Assembly: GCA_910587705.1 (NCBI GenBank) | Contig: CAJUMX010000001.1 | Location: 62,001-126,000 of the forward strand | DNA length: 64,000 nt | Direction of reading: 5' to 3' | Source of the DNA: an uncultured Oscillibacter sp. | GTDB lineage: Bacteria > Bacillota > Clostridia > Oscillospirales > Oscillospiraceae | Notes under the pieces: model-generated | What the model saw: the letters and a program-made list of their open reading frames with translations, nothing else | Told to the model about the DNA's origin: nothing | Database searches by the model: none | Part shown: positions 61,715 to 64,000 of the stretch, piece by piece | Layout: every line of letters begins with the position of its first letter | How positions within the stretch are numbered: the first letter of the stretch is position 1 | Program-made: the position numbers and the translations under genes

Positions 61715-63034
61715 ATGGAATACATCTATGGCCTGGACTTTCAGACGTTTTTCTCGATTGTTGACAATATGTATGACGAGGTTATGGTCTATGACAAAAA
61801 CTACAACATTGTCTATGTAAACCGCGCCTGTAGCCGCCACTACGGCTGTCCGCCGGAGCACATGATCGGGAAATCTTTCTACGATTTCGTGCATACGGAC
61901 TGGTGGCAGCCGTCCATTCTGCCCATCATCTTCCGGGACCGACGCTCCTACGCCATCCGGCAGAGCACGTATTTGGGAAGCGAGCTGCTGACCATCGCGG
62001 CGCCCTTGTTCAACGCTCAGAACGAGATCGAATTTGTGGTGATGAATGTCCGGGACGACGTGAACGAGTTGGATCTCTACAATCCGCAGTACCTGGATCC
62101 GATCAGGACCCAGCACGAGCCCTCCATGAAGCCCGTGGCTAAAAGTCTGGAGATGAGGGAGGTTCTGCGCCAGGTGGAACGGGTGGCGCAGTCGGACGCC
62201 ACCTGCCTATTCCGGGGCGAGGTAGGCGTGGGCAAAACAGTAACCGCTCAGTATCTATACTCTCTGAGCCGGCGGAGGAGCCAGCCCATGGCGGTCTTTA
62301 ACTGTACTGGAATGCCGGACGAGCGGATGCAGCGGGAACTGTTTGGCTCCGACAAAACGCCAGGACTTCTCTATCGAATGCGGAACGGAACGCTGCTGCT
62401 GGAAAATATCTCTGAACTGTCCCTGCATATGCAGACACTTCTTCTAAAGTACCTCAGCGACCGCGAGTCCTCTCCGAAGGAATCCACCCAAACGGTCCGC
62501 CTGCTGGCGGCGACGGATAAGGACCTAAAGGTGCTGATCCGCAGCGGGCAGTTTTTGGACGGGCTGTATTATCTTCTCAGCGTGGCGGACATCTACATTC
62601 CGCCCCTGCGGAAGCGAAAGCAGGATATCCGCCCGCTGATTCACCATTTCCTGGGACGCTTCTGCCCAGAGCATCACGTCAATCGCCACTTTACGGAAGG
62701 CGCCATACAAGCGCTTATCCATACGGAGTGGCATGACAATGTGCGGGAGCTCCAGCATACCATTGAGCGTCTAGTGGTAATGACAGACAGTCCTGTAATT
62801 GATACGGATCAGCTTCCCAAGCGAATTTTTGGAATCGTGGATATGGACGAGGGGCTTCCCTCCACAGAGAACGAGAGCTTCGACACCCGCGTGGAAAAGT
62901 TTGAGGCGGCATTGATTCACGACGCCTACCAGAAGTGCGGCACCTCCCGCAAGGTGGCGGAGTATCTGGGGCTCAGCCAGACGCGGGCTAATAATCTGAT
63001 TCGGAAATATGTGAAATCCAAACCGGCCGACTAA
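61715..63034 (+). CDS. PAS-AAA+-HTH regulator with degenerate enhancer-binding ATPase
   Basis: 439 residues from the ATG at 61715 (GGAGGGAAGC). PAS domain ~15-120, AAA+ domain ~145-365 with an intact Walker A GEVGVGKT, C-terminal Fis-type helix-turn-helix (~410-435). Compared with sigma-54 activators: the GAFTGA loop is missing (ELFGSDKTPGLLYRMRNGTLL), the Walker B LFLDEIGE reads LLLENISE, and the DLYYRLNV arginine region reads GLYYLLSV. So it cannot be a normal sigma-54 activator; like TyrR it may act on sigma-70 promoters, sensing a ligand through PAS. Confidence 0.85.
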   Translation: MEYIYGLDFQTFFSIVDNMYDEVMVYDKNYNIVYVNRACSRHYGCPPEHMIGKSFYDFVHTDWWQPSILPIIFRDRRSYAIRQSTYLGSELLTIAAPLFNAQNEIEFVVMNVRDDVNELDLYNPQYLDPIRTQHEPSMKPVAKSLEMREVLRQVERVAQSDATCLFRGEVGVGKTVTAQYLYSLSRRRSQPMAVFNCTGMPDERMQRELFGSDKTPGLLYRMRNGTLLLENISELSLHMQTLLLKYLSDRESSPKESTQTVRLLAATDKDLKVLIRSGQFLDGLYYLLSVADIYIPPLRKRKQDIRPLIHHFLGRFCPEHHVNRHFTEGAIQALIHTEWHDNVRELQHTIERLVVMTDSPVIDTDQLPKRIFGIVDMDEGLPSTENESFDTRVEKFEAALIHDAYQKCGTSRKVAEYLGLSQTRANNLIRKYVKSKPAD

Positions 63035-63194
63035 CCGACTCCGGGAGAGGACTGAGCTTTGGGTGAATAAGTCCTGCTTTTTCTAAAGCATTCCCGGCAA
63101 TATGCTTCATCTCATTTGAAGTTTGATAAGAACGGCTTTGCGACCGTATTATCCAACAAGAGCGCACAAAAAGCCGTATCGACATATTAATTAG

Positions 63195-63960
63195 TTACAA
63201 ATAAAAGAGCCGGAAGGGTCCAGAAAAGTGAAAAAGCGCCGGAGAGCAGGCTTCCGCTCTCCGGCGCTTAGCTTTTAACATAACCTCCACCATGAAGCCG
63301 CCCATCTTTTTTGCGGCGTTCTTTCGCATTTCCTTCGTCACGTTTGTGTAGACGTTCAGCGTAAACTCCGCCGAGTAGTGACCAGCATTCCAGAGACCAT
63401 TTTGATATCCACGCCATCTCGCGAAGCCATCGTCGCAAAGGTCTTTCACAAGTCGTGGAACCGGACATACTCCTCGACACCAGCTCTCTTCAGCAACTTC
63501 TTGTGTATCCTACCCGCGCGGTCCGGGTTGTAACATTCCGCCTGTCACTGGAACTGGAAACAGGCAGGGACTGAACAGGTGGTTTTTACGGTTCTCTACC
63601 AGCAAGCGGATGGCATCGTCATCAACGTAGACCGTCCGAACGGAATTTTTGATTTTCGGTTCCGTCACACGCAGCCTTTCTTTGCCCCTGGTGACGGACT
63701 TCGAGATCGTCAAGCACTTCTCTTTGGTGTTCAGGTCCGTCCAGAGGAATGCCATCAGCTCGCCTCGCTGAAAGCCAGCGCTCAGCTCCAGACAGAGCAT
63801 CAGAAGGACGCTGTGCCCTTCCGCCGCCTGGAGGTAGTCCCCTATCTTTTCTGGAGAAATGATTCGCGTCTCTCTCGTGCGGTATTGCCTTGGTTCATAG
63901 GTTCATAAAACTTCGCATCATAAGCTCCGCTGGCGAAGCAGAGCATCTAAAATAAGAGGA
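63195..63960 (-). pseudogene. Decayed tyrosine integrase
   Basis: Reading from right to left, pieces of one integrase are scattered over frames. The first is AKFYEP, after which an 8-base tandem duplication (TATGAACC twice, near 63890-63907) shifts frame to RQYRTRETRIISPEKIGDYL. Then come LELSAGFQRGELMAFLWTDL and LFPVPVTGGML; another shift leads to YNPDRAGRIHKKLLKRAG; a TGA at 63446-63448 replaces the arginine of HDLRHTFATM; and a last shift leads to GHYSAEFTLNVYTNVTKEMR. The N-terminal part runs toward or past the right edge. It is non-functional. Confidence 0.85.
63234..63269 (-). terminator. Terminator after the integrase remnant
   Basis: A perfect 14 bp stem (AAGCGCCGGAGAGC / GCTCTCCGGCGCTT) with an 8-base loop and TTT tail on the minus strand. 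It lies inside the last open frame of the integrase remnant, showing that this frame is not the original end. The 63.03-63.19 kb gap holds nothing else. Confidence 0.75.
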
Positions 63961-64000
63961 TGATTCTGATAGAGTCCCTTAATGATCTCGATGCTATCCG

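Noticed and set aside
1..64000. CRISPR array
   Set aside because: No series of regularly spaced 25-40 base repeats was seen; the only near-identical distant repeat is the two-copy element at 24.1 and 55.8 kb.

Overview
The window looks like a chromosome segment of a Gram-positive anaerobe of the Clostridia, most likely an Oscillospirales/Flavonifractor-Oscillibacter type gut bacterium. Evidence: strong Shine-Dalgarno sites (AGGAGG) before nearly every gene, Firmicutes gene orders (ftsH-hpt-tilS, dnaB-rplI-gdpP, ylxM-ffh-rpsP-khpA), a flavodiiron protein typical of anaerobes, lipoproteins with lipoboxes, and high-GC third codon positions in the core part. The species is inferred, not shown.

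Region 1 (1-20.4 kb) is core genome: an AraC regulator; a minus-strand block ftsH, hpt, tilS, dnaB, rplI, two tiny membrane proteins and gdpP; a plus-strand block ylxM, ffh, rpsP, khpA; a flavodiiron protein; a GntR-controlled ABC-2 exporter; two adjacent COG0523/CobW-type GTPases (one with a very His-rich insert, the other carrying a different C-terminal domain); and an XRE regulator. Region 2 (20.5-24.2 kb) is AT-rich and foreign: a tRNA-Thr(CGT) with a broken partial copy in front, a recombinase-domain fragment, a KilA-N pseudogene with an in-frame TAG, and an ATPase-HNH pair that resembles the Septu (PtuA-PtuB) anti-phage module.

Region 3 (24.3-44.9 kb) is a long minus-strand gene train for organic acids: a DASS-type carboxylate transporter, two class III CoA-transferases, a biotin-dependent carboxyltransferase, two MmgE/PrpD proteins, a two-subunit class I fumarase/tartrate dehydratase, a class II fumarase, malic enzyme, a MalY-type aminotransferase/lyase, a complete TctABC tripartite transporter, a truncated biotin-carrier fragment and a split chromate transporter. 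Two paralogous LysR regulators are divergent from it. The likely flow is uptake of a di- or tricarboxylate, CoA-linked and dehydratase steps to fumarate and malate, then pyruvate; the substrate is not determined.

Region 4 (45.1-54.9 kb) is a sugar-type locus: FGGY kinase and a ribose-type ABC transporter on the minus strand; a creatinase/Xaa-Pro-peptidase-fold protein without the usual metal ligands, a ROK regulator and a sugar O-acetyltransferase on the plus strand, read from back-to-back promoters. Region 5 (54.9-56.0 kb) is debris: an unrecognised ORF, an HsdS fragment, and the second copy of a ~40 bp repeat that also lies at 24.1 kb, so that the two copies bracket Regions 3 and 4. Region 6 (56.0-63.0 kb) encodes an EamA exporter, a split UxaA-type dehydratase, a BCCT transporter and an enolase-superfamily dehydratase, facing a PAS-AAA-HTH regulator whose AAA domain has lost the sigma-54 contact and catalytic residues. 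The window ends in a tyrosine integrase pseudogene (63.2-63.96 kb).
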